NCBI RefSeq assembly: GCF_933775445.1
Contig: NW_026089426.1
Span: 124,001-188,000, forward strand
Reading direction: 5' to 3'
DNA from: Argentina anserina
Lineage: Eukaryota; Streptophyta; Magnoliopsida; Rosales; Rosaceae
Length of the DNA stretch: 64,000 bases
Positions 1 to 13,178 of this stretch are shown one piece after another. The position numbers and the translations under genes were made by a program. The stretch's first letter is position 1. Every line of letters starts with the position of its first letter. The notes beneath the pieces are model-generated. The model was given only the letters and a program-made list of their open reading frames with translations. It did not search any database and was not told the origin of the DNA.

Positions 1-150
1 ACACGCCCACACTGGAAACACTCTCAAATTCAAGAAAAACTCGCATCAGAAAGGCTTACAGAAAGATACTCAAACGAGAATTGAAAAGATATTCAAAGTG
101 CAATAGTAAACATACTCAAACGATAGAAAGATACTCAGTTTGAAAGAAAC
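1..150 (+). repeat. Reference 150 bp monomer (type a)
   Basis: This monomer is used as the coordinate frame for the other entries. The ATACTCAAA-like motif is at monomer positions 66, 89 (as ATATTCAAA), 112 and 131 (as ATACTCAGT), with a weaker ACTCTCAAA at 20. Positions 101-150 plus 1-29 of the next monomer are almost invariant across the array. Most type-defining differences lie between 31 and 98: 31-36 (CAAGAA, CAAAAG or CAATAG), 47-61 (the 15/14 bp block), 69-74 (TCAAAC, TCACAC, TCTAAC or TAAAAC), 88 (G or A), 92 (T or C) and 98 (G or T). Identical or nearly identical type-a monomers recur throughout, for example at 151, 1799, 3746, 3896 and 14229. Confidence 0.95.
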
Positions 151-300
151 ACACGCCCACACTGGAAACACTCTCAAATTCAAGAAAAACTCGCATCAGA
201 AAGGCTTACAGAAAGATACTCAAACGAGAATTGAAAAGATATTCAAAGTGCAATAGTAAACATACTCAAACGATAGAAAGATACTCAGTTTGAAAGAAAC

Positions 301-449
301 ACACGCCCACACTGGAAACACTCTCAAATTCAAGAAAAACTCGCATCGAAAGTCGTTCAGAAAGATACTCTAACGAGAATTGAAAAGATACTCAAATTGC
401 AATAGTAAACATACTCAAACGATAGAAAGATACTCAGTTTGAAAGAAAC
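301..449 (+). repeat. Reference 149 bp monomer (type b)
   Basis: This is the second length class. The block CAGAAAGGCTTACAG of the 150 bp class is replaced by a 14 bp version, CGAAAGCCGTTCAG, at about monomer positions 47-60, which shortens the unit by one base. This copy carries a rare AGTCG in place of AGCCG, shared with the copy near 14578. Type b gains two CpG sites in the block. A further subtype lacks one G of CACTGGAAAC and has TTAAG, giving 148 bp (for example 2249-2396, 12732 and 22467). Type-b monomers are always spaced among 150 bp monomers and mark HOR register. Confidence 0.93.
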
Positions 450-898
450 ACACGCCCACACTGGAAACACTCTCAAATTCAAAAGAAACTCGCATCAGAA
501 AGGCTTACAGAAAGATACGCACACGAGAATTGAAAAAATACTCAAAGTGCAATAGTAAACATACTCAAACGATAGAAAGATACTCAGTTTGAAAGAAACA
601 CACGCCCACACTGGAAACACTCTCAAATTCAAGAAAAACTCGCATCGAAAGCCGTTCAGAAAGATACAAAAACGAGAATTGAAAAGATACTCAAATTGCA
701 ATAGTAAACATACTCAAACGATAGAAAGATACTCAGTTTGAAAGAAACACACGCCCACATAGGAAACACTCTCAAATTCAATAGAAACTCGCATCAGAAA
801 GGCTTACAGAAAGATACTCAAACGAGAATTGAAAAGATACTCAAATTGCAATAGTAAACATACTCAAACGATAGAAAGATACTCAGTTTGAAAGAAAC

Positions 899-2695
899 AC
901 ACGCCCACATAGGAAACACTCTCAAATTCAATAGAAACTCGCATCAGAAAGGCTTACAGAAAGATACTCAAACGAGAATTGAAAAGATACTCAAATTGCA
1001 ATAGTAAACATACTCAAACGATAGAAAGATACTCAGTTTGAAAGAAACACACGCCCACACTGGAAACACTCTCAAATTCAATAGAAACTCGCATCAGAAA
1101 GGCTTACAGAAAGATACTCAAACGAGAATTGAAAAGATACTCAAATTGCAATAGTAAACATACTCAAACGATAGAAAGATACTCAGTTTGAAAGAAACAC
1201 ACGCCCACACTGGAAACACTCTCAAATTCAAAAGAAACTCGCATCAGAAAGGCTTACAGAAAGATACTCACACGAGAATTGAAAAGATACTCAAATTGCA
1301 ATAGTAAACATACTCAAACGATAGAAAGATACTCAGTTTGAAAGAAACACACGCCCACATAGGAAACACTCTCAAATTCAATAGAAACTCGCATCAGAAA
1401 GGCTTACAGAAAGATACTCAAACGAGAATTGAAAAGATACTCAAATTGTAATAGTAAACATACTCAAACGATAGAAAGATACTCAGTTTGAAAGAAACAC
1501 ACGCCCACACTGGAAACACTCTCAAATACAAAAGAAACTCGCATCAGAAAGGCTTACAGAAAAATACGCACACGAGAATTGAAAAAATACTCAAAGTGCA
1601 ATAGTAAACATACTCAAACGATAGAAACATACTCAGTTTGAAAGAAACACACGGCCACACTGGAAACACTCTCAAATTCAAGAAAAACTCGCATCAGAAA
1701 GGCTTACAGAAAGATACTCAAACGAGAATTGAAAAGATATTCAAAGTGCAATAGTAAACATACTCAAACGATAGAAAGATACTCAGTTTGAAAGAAACAC
1801 ACGCCCACACTGGAAACACTCTCAAATTCAAGAAAAACTCGCATCAGAAAGGCTTACAGAAAGATACTCAAACGAGAATTGAAAAGATATTCAAAGTGCA
1901 ATAGTAAACATACTCAAACGATAGAAAGATACTCAGTTTGAAAGAAACACACGCCCACACTGGAAACACTCTCAAATTCAAAAGAAACTCGCATCAGAAA
2001 GGCTTACAGAAAGATACTCACACGAGAATTGAAAAAATACTCAAAGTGCAATAGTAAACATACTCAAACGATAGAAAGATACTCAGTTTGAAAGAAACAC
2101 ACGCCCACACTGGAAACACTCTCAAATTCAAAAGAAACTCGCATCAGAAAGGCTTACAGAAAGATACTCACACGAGAATTGAAAAAATACTCAAAGTGCA
2201 ATAGTAAACATACTCAAACGATAGAAAGATACTCAGTTTGAAAGAAACACACGCCCACACTGAAACACTCTCAAATTTAAGAAAAACTCGCATCGAAAGC
2301 CGTTCAGAAAGATACTCTAACGAGAATTGAAAAGATACTCAAATTGCAATAGTAAACATACTCAAACGATAGAAAGATACTCAGTTTGAAAGAAACACAC
2401 GCCCACACTGGAAACACTCTCAAATTCAAAAGAAACTCGCATCAGAAAGGCTTACAGAAAGATACTCACACGAGAATTGAAAAAATACTCAAAGTGCAAT
2501 AGTAAACATACTCAAACGATAGAAAGATACTCAGTTTGAAAGAAACACACGCCCACACTGGAAACACTCTCAAATTCAAGAAAAACTCGCATCGAAAGCC
2601 GTTCAGAAAGATACTCAAACGAGAATTGAAAAGATACTCAAATTGCAATAGTAAACATACTCAAACGATAGAAAGATACTCAGTTTGAAAGAAAC
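899..2695 (+). repeat. HOR alpha, copy 1 (12-mer, 1797 bp)
   Basis: Twelve monomers in the order d, e, f, d*, g, a*, a, c, c, b-, c, b. Diagnostics in order: CATAGG (d); CAATAG with CACTGG (e); CAAAAG with TCACACG (f); ATTGTAATAG (d*); AAATACAAAAG with GATAGAAACATAC (g); ACACGGCC (a*); the 148 bp b- with CACTGAAAC. The same ordered set of rare markers returns at 11382 and 15127. Confidence 0.92.
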
Positions 2696-4493
2696 ACACG
2701 CCCACATAGGAAACACTCTCAAATTCAATAGAAACTCGCATCAGAAAGGCTTACAGAAAGATACTCAAACGAGAATTGAAAAGATACTCAAATTGCAATA
2801 GTAAACATACTCAAACGATAGAAAGATACTCAGTTTGAAAGAAACACACGCCCACACTGGAAACACTCTCAAATTCAATAGAAACTCGCATCAGAAAGGC
2901 TTACAGAAAGATACTCAAACGAGAATTGAAAAGATACTCAAATTGCAATAGTAAACATACTCAAACGATAGAAAGATACTCAGTTTGAAAGAAACACACG
3001 CCCACACTGGAAACACTCTCAAATTCAAAAGAAACTCGCATCAGAAAGGCTTACAGAAAGATACTCACACGAGAATTGAAAAGATACTCAAATTGCAATA
3101 GTAAACATACTCAAACGATAGAAAGATACTCAGTTTGAAAGAAACACACGCCCACACTGGAAACACTCTCAAATTCAATAGAAACTCGCATCAGAAAGGC
3201 TTACAGAAAGATACTCAAACGAGAATTGAAAAGATACTCAAATTGCAATAGTAAACATACTCAAACGATAGAAAGATACTCAGTTTGAAAGAAACACACG
3301 CCCACACTGGAAACACTCTCAAATTCAATAGAAACTCGCATCAGAAAGGCTTACAGAAAGATACTCAAACGAGAATTGAAAAGATACTCAAATTGCAATA
3401 GTAAACATACTCAAACGATAGAAAGATACTCAGTTTGAAAGAAACACACGCCCACACTGGAAACACTCTCAAATTCAAAAGAAACTCGCATCAGAAAGGC
3501 TTACAGAAAGATACTCACACGAGAATTGAAAAAATACTCAAATTGCAATAGTAAACATACTCAAACGATAGAAAGATACTCAGTTTGAAAGAAACACACG
3601 CCCACACTGGAAACACTCTCAAATACAAAAGAAACTGGCATCAGAAAGGCTTACAGAAAAATACGCACACGAGAATTGAAAAAATACTCAAAGTGCAATA
3701 GTAAACATACTCAAACGATAGAAACATACTCAGTTTGAAAGAAACACACGCCCACACTGGAAACACTCTCAAATTCAAGAAAAACTCGCATCAGAAAGGC
3801 TTACAGAAAGATACTCAAACGAGAATTGAAAAGATATTCAAAGTGCAATAGTAAACATACTCAAACGATAGAAAGATACTCAGTTTGAAAGAAACACACG
3901 CCCACACTGGAAACACTCTCAAATTCAAGAAAAACTCGCATCAGAAAGGCTTACAGAAAGATACTCAAACGAGAATTGAAAAGATATTCAAAGTGCAATA
4001 GTAAACATACTCAAACGATAGAAAGATACTCAGTTTGAAAGAAACACACGCCCACACTGGAAACACTCTCAAATTCAAGAAAAACTCGCATCGAAAGCCG
4101 TTCAGAAAGATACTCTAACGAGAATTGAAAAGATACTCAAATTGCAATAGTAAACATACTCAAACGATAGAAAGATACTCAGTTTGAAAGAAACACACGC
4201 CCACACTGGAAACACTCTCAAATTCAAAAGAAACTCGCATCAGAAAGGCTTACAGAAAGATACGCACACGAGAATTGAAAAAATACTCAAAGTGCAATAG
4301 TAAACATACTCAAACGATAGAAAGATACTCAGTTTGAAAGAAACACACGCCCACACTGGAAACACTCTCAAATTCAAGAAAAACTCGCATCGAAAGCCGT
4401 TCAGAAAGATACTCAAACGAGAATTGAAAAGATACTCAAATTGCAATAGTAAACATACTCAAACGATAGAAAGATACTCAGTTTGAAAGAAAC
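2696..4493 (+). repeat. HOR beta, copy 1 (12-mer, 1798 bp)
   Basis: Twelve monomers in the order d, e, f, e, e, f', g, a, a, b, c', b. It shares its first three members with alpha but has extra CAATAG monomers (e) in the middle, and a c' monomer with TACGCACACG near the end. The g monomer here (from 3596) has ACTGGCATC instead of ACTCGCATC. That variant returns in beta copies at 13179 and 22914 but not at 16924. Confidence 0.92.
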
Positions 4494-4943
4494 ACACGCC
4501 CACATAGGAAACACTCTCAAATTCAATAGAAACTCGCATCAGAAAGGCTTACAGAAAGATACTCAAACGAGAATTGAAAAGATACTCAAATTGTAATAGT
4601 AAACATACTCAAACGATAGAAAGATACTCAGTTTGAAAGAAACACACGCCCACACTGGAAACACTCTCAAATACAAAAGAAACTCGCATCAGAAAGGCTT
4701 ACAGAAAAATACGCACACGAGAATTGAAAAAATACTCAAAGTGCAATAGTAAACATACTCAAACGATAGAAACATACTCAGTTTGAAAGAAACACACGGC
4801 CACACTGGAAACACTCTCAAATTCAAGAAAAACTCGCATCAGAAAGGCTTACAGAAAGATACTCAAACGAGAATTGAAAAGATATTCAAAGTGCAATAGT
4901 AAACATACTCAAACGATAGAAAGATACTCAGTTTGAAAGAAAC
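4494..4943 (+). repeat. Partial alpha segment (d*, g, a*)
   Basis: Three monomers matching members 4-6 of alpha, including ATTGTAATAG, the GATAGAAACATAC monomer and the ACACGGCC monomer. This segment ends the 4943 bp stretch that is repeated from 14229. Confidence 0.85.
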
Positions 4944-6141
4944 ACACGCCCACATAGGAAACACTCTCAAATTCAATAGAAACTCGCATCAGAAAGGCTT
5001 ACAGAAAGATACTCAAACGAGAATTGAAAAGATACTCAAATTGCAATAGTAAACATACTCAAACGATAGAAAGATACTCAGTTTGAAAGAAACACACGCC
5101 CACACTGGAAACACTCTCAAATTCAAGAAAAACTCGCATCAGAAAGGCTTACAGAAAGATACTCAAACGAGAATTGAAAAGATATTCAAAGTGCAATAGT
5201 AAACATACTCAAACGATAGAAAGATACTCAGTTTGAAAGAAACACACGCCCACACTGGAAACACTCTCAAATTCAAAAGAAACTCGCATCAGAAAGGCTT
5301 ACAGAAAGATACTCACACGAGAATTGAAAAAATACTCAAAGTGCAATAGTAAACATACTCAAACGATAGAAAGATACTCAGTTTGAAAGAAACACACGCC
5401 CACACTGGAAACACTCTCAAATTCAAGAAAAACTCGCATCGAAAGCCGTTCAGAAAGATACTCAAAAGAGAATTGAAAAGATACTCAAATTGCAATAGTA
5501 AACATACTCAAACGATAGAAAGATACTCAGTTTGAAAGAAACACACGCCCACATAGGAAACACTCTCAAATTCAATAGAAACTCGCATCAGAAAGGCTTA
5601 CAGAAAGATACTCAAACGAGAATTGAAAAGATACTCAAATTGCAATAGTAAACATACTCAAACGATAGAAAGATACTCAGTTTGAAAGAAACACACGCCC
5701 ACACTGGAAACACTCTCAAATTCAAGAAAAACTCGCATCAGAAAGGCTTACAGAAAGATACTCAAACGAGAATTGAAAAGATATTCAAAGTGCAATAGTA
5801 AACATACTCAAACGATAGAAAGATACTCAGTTTGAAAGAAACACACGCCCACACTGGAAACACTCTCAAATTCAAAAGAAACTCGCATCAGAAAGGCTTA
5901 CAGAAAGATACTCACACGAGAATTGAAAAAATACTCAAAGTGCAATAGTAAACATACTCAAACGATAGAAAGATACTCAGTTTGAAAGAAACACACGCCC
6001 ACACTGGAAACACTCTCAAATTCAAGAAAAACTCGCATCGAAAGCCGTTCAGAAAGATACTCAAAAGAGAATTGAAAAGATACTCAAATTGCAATAGTAA
6101 ACATACTCAAACGATAGAAAGATACTCAGTTTGAAAGAAAC
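4944..6141 (+). repeat. Two tandem tetramers (599 bp each)
   Basis: The unit d, a, c, b occurs at 4944-5542 and again at 5543-6141. Both b monomers share a private variant, TCAAAAGAG in place of TCAAACGAG, which is also present in the b near 8010. A local four-monomer tandem duplication explains this. Confidence 0.9.
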
Positions 6142-8088
6142 ACACGCCCACATAGGAAACACTCTCAAATTCAATAGAAACTCGCATCAGAAAGGCTTAC
6201 AGAAAGATACTCAAACGAGAATTGAAAAGATACTCAAATTGCAATAGTAAACATACTCAAACGATAGAAAGATACTCAGTTTGAAAGAAACACACGCCCA
6301 CACTGGAAACACTCTCAAATTCAATAGAAACTCGCATCAGAAAGGCTTACAGAAAGATACTCAAACGAGAATTGAAAAGATACTCAAATTGCAATAGTAA
6401 ACATACTCAAACGATAGAAAGATACTCAGTTTGAAAGAAACACACGCCCACACTGGAAACACTCTCAAATTCAAAAGAAACTCGCATCAGAAAGGCTTAC
6501 AGAAAGATACTCACACGAGAATTGAAAAAATACTCAAAGTGCAATAGTAAACATACTCAAACGATAGAAAGATACTCAGTTTGAAAGAAACACACGCCCA
6601 CACTGAAACACTCTCAAATTCAATAGAAACTCGCATCAGAAAGGCTTACAAAAAGATACTCACACGAGAATTGAAAAAATACTCAAAGTGCAAAAGTAAA
6701 CATACTCAAACGATAGAAAGATACTCAGTTTGAAAGAAACACACGCCCACACTGGAAACACTCTCAAATTCAAAAGAAACTCGCATCAGAAAGGCTTACA
6801 GAAAGATACGCACACGAGAATTGAAAAAATACTCAAAGTGCAATAGTAAACATACTCAAACGATAGAAAGATACTCAGTTTGAAAGAAACACACGCCCAC
6901 ACTGGAAACACTCTCAAATTCAAGAAAAACTCGCATCGAAACCCGTTCAGAAAGATACTCAAACGAGAATTGAAAAGATACTCAAATTGCAATAGTAAAC
7001 ATACTCAAACGATAGAAAGATACTCAGTTTGAAAGAAACACACGCCCACATAGGAAACACTCTCAAATTCAATAGAAACTCGCATCAGAAAGGCTTACAG
7101 AAAGATACTCAAACGAGAATTGAAAAGATACTCAAATTGTAATAGTAAACATACTCAAACGATAGAAAGATACTCAGTTTGAAAGAAACACACGCCCACA
7201 CTGGAAACACTCTCAAATACAAAAGAAACTCGCATCAGAAAGGCTTACAGAAAAATACTCACACGAGAATTGAAAAAATACTCAAAGTGCAATAGTAAAC
7301 ATACTCAAACGATAGAAAGATACTCAGTTTGAAAGAAACACACGCCCACACTGGAAACACTCTCAAATTCAAGAAAAACTCGCATCAGAAAGGCTTACAG
7401 AAAGATACTCAAACGAGAATTGAAAAGATATTCAAAGTGCAATAGTAAACATACTCAAACGATAGAAAGATACTCAGTTTGAAAGAAACACACGCCCACA
7501 CTGGAAACACTCTCAAATTCAAGAAAAACTCGCATTAGAAAGGCTTACAGAAAGATACTCAAACGAGAATTGAAAAGATATTCAAAGTGCAATAGTAAAC
7601 ATACTCAAACGATAGAAAGATACTCAGTTTGAAAGAAACACACGCCCACACTGGAAACACTCTCAAATTCAAGAAAAACTCGCATCAGAAAGGCTTACAG
7701 AAAGATACTCAAACGAGAATTGAAAAGATATTCAAAGTGCAATAGTAAACATACTCAAACGATAGAAAGATACTCAGTTTGAAAGAAACACACGCCCACA
7801 CTGGAAACACTCTCAAATTCAAAAGAAACTCGCATCAGAAAGGCTTACAGAAAGATACTCACACGAGAATTGAAAAAATACTCAAAGTGCAATAGTAAAC
7901 ATACTCAAACGATAGAAAGATACTCAGTTTGAAAGAAACACACGCCCACACTGGAAACACTCTCAAATTCAAGAAAAACTCGCATCGAAAGCCGTTCAGA
8001 AAGATACTCAAAAGAGAATTGAAAAGATACTCAAATTGCAATAGTAAACATACTCAAACGATAGAAAGATACTCAGTTTGAAAGAAAC
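6142..8088 (+). repeat. 13-monomer HOR (epsilon), copy 1, 1947 bp
   Basis: Order d, e, c, h, c', b, d*, g', a, a, a, c, b. Private markers: an h monomer with TTACAAAAAG and CAAAAGTAAAC; a b with GAAACCCGTTC (near 6938); and a type a with CGCATTAGAAAG (near 7533). The next 1498 bp repeat the same order. Confidence 0.92.
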
Positions 8089-9586
8089 ACACGCCCACAT
8101 AGGAAACACTCTCAAATTCAATAGAAACTCTCATCAGAAAGGCTTACAGAAAGATACTCAAACGAGAATTGAAAAGATACTCAAATTGCAATAGTAAACA
8201 TACTCAAACGATAGAAAGATACTCAGTTTGAAAGAAACACACGCCCACACTGGAAACACTCTCAAATTCAATAGAAACTCGCATCAGAAAGGCTTACAGA
8301 AAGATACTCAAACGAGAATTGAAAAGATACTCAAATTGCAATAGTAAACATACTCAAACGATAGAAAGATACTCAGTTTGAAAGAAACACACGCCCACAC
8401 TGGAAACACTCTCAAATTCAAAAGAAACTCGCATCAGAAAGGCTTACAGAAAGATACTCACACGAGAATTGAAAAAATACTCAAAGTGCAATAGTAAACA
8501 TACTCAAACGATAGAAAGATACTCAGTTTGAAAGAAACACACGCCCACACTGAAACACTCTCAAATTCAATAGAAACTCGCATCAGAAAGGCTTACAAAA
8601 AGATACTCACACGAGAATTGAAAAAATACTCAAAGTGCAAAAGTAAACATACTCAAACGATAGAAAGATACTCAGTTTGAAAGAAACACACGCCCACACT
8701 GGAAACACTCTCAAATTCAAAAGAAACTCGCATCAGAAAGGCTTACAGAAAGATACGCACACGAGAATTGAAAAAATACTCAAAGTGCAATAGTAAACAT
8801 ACTCAAACGATAGAAAGATACTCAGTTTGAAAGAAACACACGCCCACACTGGAAACACTCTCAAATTCAAGAAAAACTCGCATCGAAACCCGTTCAGAAA
8901 GATACTCAAACGAGAATTGAAAAGATACTCAAATTGCAATAGTAAACATACTCAAACGATAGAAAGATACTCAGTTTGAAAGAAACACACGCCCACATAG
9001 GAAACACTCTCAAATTCAATAGAAACTCGCATCAGAAAGGCTTACAGAAAGATACTCAAACGAGAATTGAAAAGATACTCAAATTGTAATAGTAAACATA
9101 CTCAAACGATAGAAAGATACTCAGTTTGAAAGAAACACACGCCCACACTGGAAACACTCTCAAATACAAAAGAAACTCGCATCAGAAAGGCTTACAGAAA
9201 AATACTCACACGAGAATTGAAAAAATACTCAAAGTGCAATAGTAAACATACTCAAACGATAGAAAGATACTCAGTTTGAAAGAAACACACGCCCACACTG
9301 GAAACACTCTCAAATTCAAGAAAAACTCGCATCAGAAAGGCTTACAGAAAGATACTCAAACGAGAATTGAAAAGATAGTCAAAGTGCAATAGTAAACATA
9401 CTCAAACGATAGAAAGATACTCAGTTTGAAAGAAACACACGCCCACACTGGAAACACTCTCAAATTCAAGAAAAACTCGCATTAGAAAGGCTTACAGAAA
9501 GATACTCAAACGAGAATTGAAAAGATACTCAAAGTGCAATAGTAAACATACTCAAACGATAGAAAGATACTCAGTTTGAAAGAAAC
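8089..9586 (+). repeat. 13-mer epsilon, copy 2, truncated to 10 monomers
   Basis: It repeats the first ten monomers of the preceding unit at a shift of 1947 bp, including the private GAAACCCGTTC (near 8885) and CGCATTAGAAAG (near 9480) markers. Private changes within the copy include CTCTCATC near 8128 and GATAGTC near 9376. The last three monomers (a, c, b) are missing and the array switches to a beta tail. Confidence 0.9.
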
Positions 9587-11381
9587 ACACGCCCACACTG
9601 GAAACACTCTCAAATTCAAGAAAAACTCGCATCGAAAGCCGTTCAGAAAGATACTCTAACGAGAATTGAAAAGATACTCAAATTGCAATAGTAAACATAC
9701 TCAAACGATAGAAAGATACTCAGTTTGAAAGAAACACACGCCCACACTGGAAACACTCTCAAATTCAAAAGAAACTCGCATCAGAAAGGCTTACAGAAAG
9801 ATACGCACACGAGAATTGAAAAAATACTCAAAGTGCAATAGTAAACATACTCAAACGATAGAAAGATACTCAGTTTGAAAGAAACACACGCCCACACTGG
9901 AAACACTCTCAAATTCAAGAAAAACTCGCATCGAAAGCCGTTCAGAAAGATACTCAAACGAGAATTGAAAAGATACTCAAATTGCAATAGTAAACATACT
10001 CAAACGATAGAAAGATACTCAGTTTGAAAGAAACACACGCCCACATAGGAAACACTCTCAAATTCAATAGAAACTCGCATCAGAAAGGCTTACAGAAAGA
10101 TACTCAAACGAGAATTGAAAAGTTACTCAAATTGTAATAGTAAACATACTCAAACGATAGAAAGATACTCAGTTTGAAAGAAACACACGCCCACACTGGA
10201 AACACTCTCAAATACAAAAGAAACTCGCATCAGAAAGGCTTACAGAAAAATACGCACACGAGAATTGAAAAAATACTCAAAGTGCAATAGTAAACATACT
10301 CAAACGATAGAAACATACTCAGTTTGAAAGAAACACACGGCCACACTGGAAACACTCTCAAATTCAAGAAAAACTCGCATCAGAAAGGCTTACAGAAAGA
10401 TACTCAAACGAGAATTGAAAAGATATTCAAAGTGCAATAGTAAACATACTCAAACGATAGAAAGATACTCAGTTTGAAAGAAACACACGCCCACACTGGA
10501 AACACTCTCAAATTCAAGAAAAACTCGCATCAGAAAGGCTTACAGAAAGATACTCAAACGAGAATTGAAAAGATATTCAAAGTGCAATAGTAAACATACT
10601 CAAACGATAGAAAGATACTCAGTTTGAAAGAAACACACGCCCACACTGGAAACACTCTCAAATTCAAAAGAAACTCGCATCAGAAAGGCTTACAGAAAGA
10701 TACTCACACGAGAATTGAAAAAATACTCAAAGTGCAATAGTAAACATACTCAAACGATAGAAAGATACTCAGTTTGAAAGAAACACACGCCCACACTGGA
10801 AACACTCTCAAATTCAAAAGAAACTCGCATCAGAAAGGCTTACAGAAAGATACTCACACGAGAATTAAAAAAATACTCAAAGTGCAATAGTAAACATACT
10901 CAAACGATAGAAAGATACTCAGTTTGAAAGAAACACACGCCCACACTGAAACACTCTCAAATTTAAGAAAAACTCGCATCGAAAGCCGTTCAGAAAGATA
11001 CTCTAACGAGAATTGAAAAGATACTCAAATTGCAATAGTAAACATACTCAAACGATAGAAAGATACTCAGTTTGAAAGAAACACACGCCCACACTGGAAA
11101 CACTCTCAAATTCAAAAGAAACTCGCATCAGAAAGGCTTACAGAAAGATACTCACACGAGAATTGAAAAAATACTCAAAGTGCAATAGTAAACATACTCA
11201 AACGATAGAAAGATACTCAGTTTGAAAGAAACACACGCCCACACTGGAAACACTCTCAAATTCAAGAAAAACTCGCATCGAAAGCCGTTCAGAAAGATAC
11301 TCAAACGAGAATTGAAAAGATACTCAAATTGCAATAGTAAACATACTCAAACGATAGAAAGATACTCAGTTTGAAAGAAAC
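9587..11381 (+). repeat. Beta tail (b, c', b) and truncated alpha (9-mer)
   Basis: 9587-10034 (448 bp) matches the last three monomers of beta. 10035-11381 (1347 bp) is alpha lacking its first three monomers (d, e, f): it runs d*, g, a*, a, c, c, b-, c, b. The missing piece is a whole number of monomers, as expected from unequal exchange in register. Confidence 0.88.
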
Positions 11382-13178
11382 ACACGCCCACATAGGAAAC
11401 ACTCTCAAATTCAATAGAAACTCGCATCAGAAAGGCTTACAGAAAGATACTCAAACGAGAATTGAAAAGATACTCAAATTGCAATAGTAAACATACTCAA
11501 ACGATAGAAAGATACTCAGTTTGAAAGAAACACACGCCCACACTGGAAACACTCTCAAATTCAATAGAAACTCGCATCAGAAAGGCTTACAGAAAGATAC
11601 TCAAACGAGAATTGAAAAGATACTCAAATTGCAATAGTAAACATACTCAAACGATAGAAAGATACTCAGTTTGAAAGAAACACACGCCCACACTGGAAAC
11701 ACTCTCAAATTCAAAAGAAACTCGCATCAGAAAGGCTTACAGAAAGATACTCACACGAGAATTGAAAAGATACTCAAATTGCAATAGTAAACATACTCAA
11801 ACGATAGAAAGATACTCAGTTTGAAAGAAACACACGCCCACATAGGAAACACTCTCAAATTCAATAGAAACTCGCATCAGAAAGGCTTACAGAAAGATAC
11901 TCAAACGAGAATTGAAAAGATACTCAAATTGTAATAGTAAACATACTCAAACGATAGAAAGATACTCAGTTTGAAAGAAACACACGCCCACACTGGAAAC
12001 ACTCTCAAATACAAAAGAAACTCGCATCAGAAAGGCTTACAGAAAAATACGCACACGAGAATTGAAAAAATACTCAAAGTGCAATAGTAAACATACTCAA
12101 ACGATAGAAACATACTCAGTTTGAAAGAAACACACGGCCACACTGGAAACACTCTCAAATTCAAGAAAAACTCGCATCAGAAAGGCTTACAGAAAGATAC
12201 TCAAACGAGAATTGAAAAGATATTCAAAGTGCAATAGTAAACATACTCAAACGATAGAAAGATACTCAGTTTGAAAGAAACACACGCCCACACTGGAAAC
12301 ACTCTCAAATTCAAGAAAAACTCGCATCAGAAAGGCTTACAGAAAGATACTCAAACGAGAATTGAAAAGATATTCAAAGTGCAATAGTAAACATACTCAA
12401 ACGATAGAAAGATACTCAGTTTGAAAGAAACACACGCCCACACTGGAAACACTCTCAAATTCAAAAGAAACTCGCATCAGAAAGGCTTACAGAAAGATAC
12501 TCACACGAGAATTGAAAAAATACTCAAAGTGCAATAGTAAACATACTCAAACGATAGAAAGATACTCAGTTTGAAAGAAACACACGCCCACACTGGAAAC
12601 ACTCTCAAATTCAAAAGAAACTCGCATCAGAAAGGCTTACAGAAAGATACTCACACGAGAATTGAAAAAATACTCAAAGTGCAATAGTAAACATACTCAA
12701 ACGATAGAAAGATACTCAGTTTGAAAGAAACACACGCCCACACTGAAACACTCTCAAATTTAAGAAAAACTCGCATCGAAAGCCGTTCAGAAAGATACTC
12801 TAACGAGAATTGAAAAGATACTCAAATTGCAATAGTAAACATACTCAAACGATAGAAAGATACTCAGTTTGAAAGAAACACACGCCCACACTGGAAACAC
12901 TCTCAAATTCAAAAGAAACTCGCATCAGAAAGGCTTACAGAAAGATACTCACACGAGAATTGAAAAAATACTCAAAGTGCAATAGTAAACATACTCAAAC
13001 GATAGAAAGATACTCAGTTTGAAAGAAACACACGCCCACACTGGAAACACTCTCAAATTCAAGAAAAACTCGCATCGAAAGCCGTTCAGAAAGATACTCA
13101 AACGAGAATTGAAAAGATACTCAAATTGCAATAGTAAACATACTCAAACGATAGAAAGATACTCAGTTTGAAAGAAAC
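11382..13178 (+). repeat. HOR alpha, copy 2
   Basis: Same order, length (1797 bp) and diagnostic markers as 899-2695, at a shift of 10483 bp. Confidence 0.92.

Larger units (their letters stand above)
1..748 (+). repeat. Tail of HOR beta (5 monomers)
   Basis: Five monomers in the order a, a, b, c', b match the last five monomers of beta at 3746-4493 in type and in total length (748 bp). The c' monomer (450-599) has TACGCACACG. The b at 600-748 carries a private AA at the usual TC (TACAAAAACG). The block is followed by one extra d-type monomer (CATAGG, CAATAG) at 749-898. Confidence 0.85.

Noticed and set aside
6930..8900. Possible CENP-B box, prompted by the CCCG in GAAACCCGTTCAG near 6938 and 8885
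   Set aside because: The CENP-B box pattern needs TTCG, four bases, A, two bases, CGGG (or its reverse). Neither site fits, and I found no match in the monomer types.
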